From Cutibacterium avidum ATCC 25577 (GTDB lineage: Bacteria; Actinomycetota; Actinomycetes; Propionibacteriales; Propionibacteriaceae), in the NCBI RefSeq assembly GCF_000227295.1, contig NZ_JH165054.1, positions 1,300,550 through 1,364,549 on the forward strand: a stretch of DNA of 64,000 nt, read 5' to 3'. Shown in pieces: positions 63,906 to 64,000 of the stretch. How positions within the stretch are numbered: position 1 is the first letter of the stretch; each line of letters starts with the position of its first letter. The notes below the pieces were generated by a model. That model had not been told where the DNA came from and ran no database searches. It saw nothing but the letters and a program-made list of their open reading frames with translations. Made by a program: the position numbers and the translations under genes.

Positions 63906-63925
63906 GCCTACGCCAGGCCGTAGGC
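63906..63925 (+). terminator. Probable terminator of the rmlA transcript
   Basis: A 7-bp stem (GCCTACG / CGTAGGC) with a 6-base loop is followed by TGTCCTTTGCCGTTT. It lies 127 bases after the membrane-protein stop. Confidence 0.55.
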
Positions 63926-63990
63926 TGTCCTTTGCCGTTTGAGAGGCATCACAGCGCCTGCAGTCCCAGAATTAGAGGAGTTCAATCCCC

Positions 63991-64000
63991 GTGACAGTCG
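63991..64000 (+). CDS. Possible start of the next gene (partial)
   Basis: GTG at 63991 with AGAGGAG 10 bases upstream (63974-63980) could start a gene that continues past the right edge (three codons seen, V-T-V). Nothing more can be said. Confidence 0.3.

Noticed and set aside
63776-63994. 72-residue ORF overlapping the membrane-protein stop (ATGA)
   Set aside because: Runs through the hairpin 63906-63925 and repeated GGGGCCTTG strings and ends in non-protein-like sequence.

Overview
The window is a high-GC actinobacterial chromosome segment, most likely from Propionibacteriaceae and probably Cutibacterium. Supporting signs are the gene order crgA / DUF881 / trpG-type amidotransferase / pknB / pbpA / ftsW / pstP / fhaB / fhaA, which in actinobacteria normally lies near oriC. 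Others are the large pyruvate:ferredoxin oxidoreductase with its companion oxidoreductases, the lactate permease with a LutABC operon, and the many TGATG or ATGA start/stop overlaps. The species call is inference. I saw no rRNA, tRNA, CRISPR array or intact insertion sequence.

Layout. 1-2.4 kb: tail of a membrane protein, a UDP-GlcNAc 2-epimerase (wecB type) and a GT4 glycosyltransferase. 2.4-4.0 kb: a DUF559 nuclease-like gene flanked by DnaA-box-like sites. 4.0-8.9 kb: type II NADH dehydrogenase with a coupled one-TM protein, a Nudix hydrolase and an HrpB-type helicase. 9.2-12.1 kb: a TPP riboswitch driving a two-gene ECF thiamine-precursor transporter (YkoE and a YkoD-YkoC fusion). 12.1-20.1 kb: another GT4 enzyme, then a minus-strand pyruvate operon (GltD-like flavoprotein, PFOR, dihydroorotate dehydrogenase-like protein). 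20.4-26.6 kb: thiamine-binding protein, then a lactate regulon (GntR/LldR regulator, two operator-like palindromes, lactate permease, lutABC). 26.8-28.0 kb: a secreted protein with a cationic C-terminus next to a small two-TM protein. 28.4-34.2 kb: cydABDC. 34.4-40.3 kb: DUF218 protein, a truncated FMN reductase, a heterodimeric ABC exporter and an orphan solute-binding lipoprotein.

40.4-53.2 kb: lysS, an AT-rich glycosyltransferase islet inserted between lysS and crgA, then the cell-division and Ser/Thr-phosphorylation block, from which pknA is missing. 53.4-59.6 kb: a tightly coupled eight-gene minus-strand operon joining dTDP-rhamnose synthesis (rmlB and a fused rmlC-rmlD) to an HPr-kinase-like ATPase, two PqqD-like proteins, a nucleotidyltransferase-fold protein, a low-molecular-weight Tyr phosphatase and a glycosyltransferase-like protein. 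59.9-63.8 kb: a Tat-type glycine-rich secreted protein, rmlA and a polytopic membrane protein.

How the genes work together. The metabolic half suits a lactate- and pyruvate-using propionic organism. Lactate enters through LctP and is oxidised by LutABC; pyruvate is oxidised by PFOR; electrons reach quinone through Ndh and then the bd oxidase. The other half concerns the envelope: peptidoglycan synthesis, its Ser/Thr kinase control, and rhamnose-containing glycan assembly. The most unusual element is the rml-HprK-PqqD-nucleotidyltransferase-PqqD-phosphatase operon. It resembles the accessory set of phosphorylated RiPP pathways but lacks their cyclase and protease.
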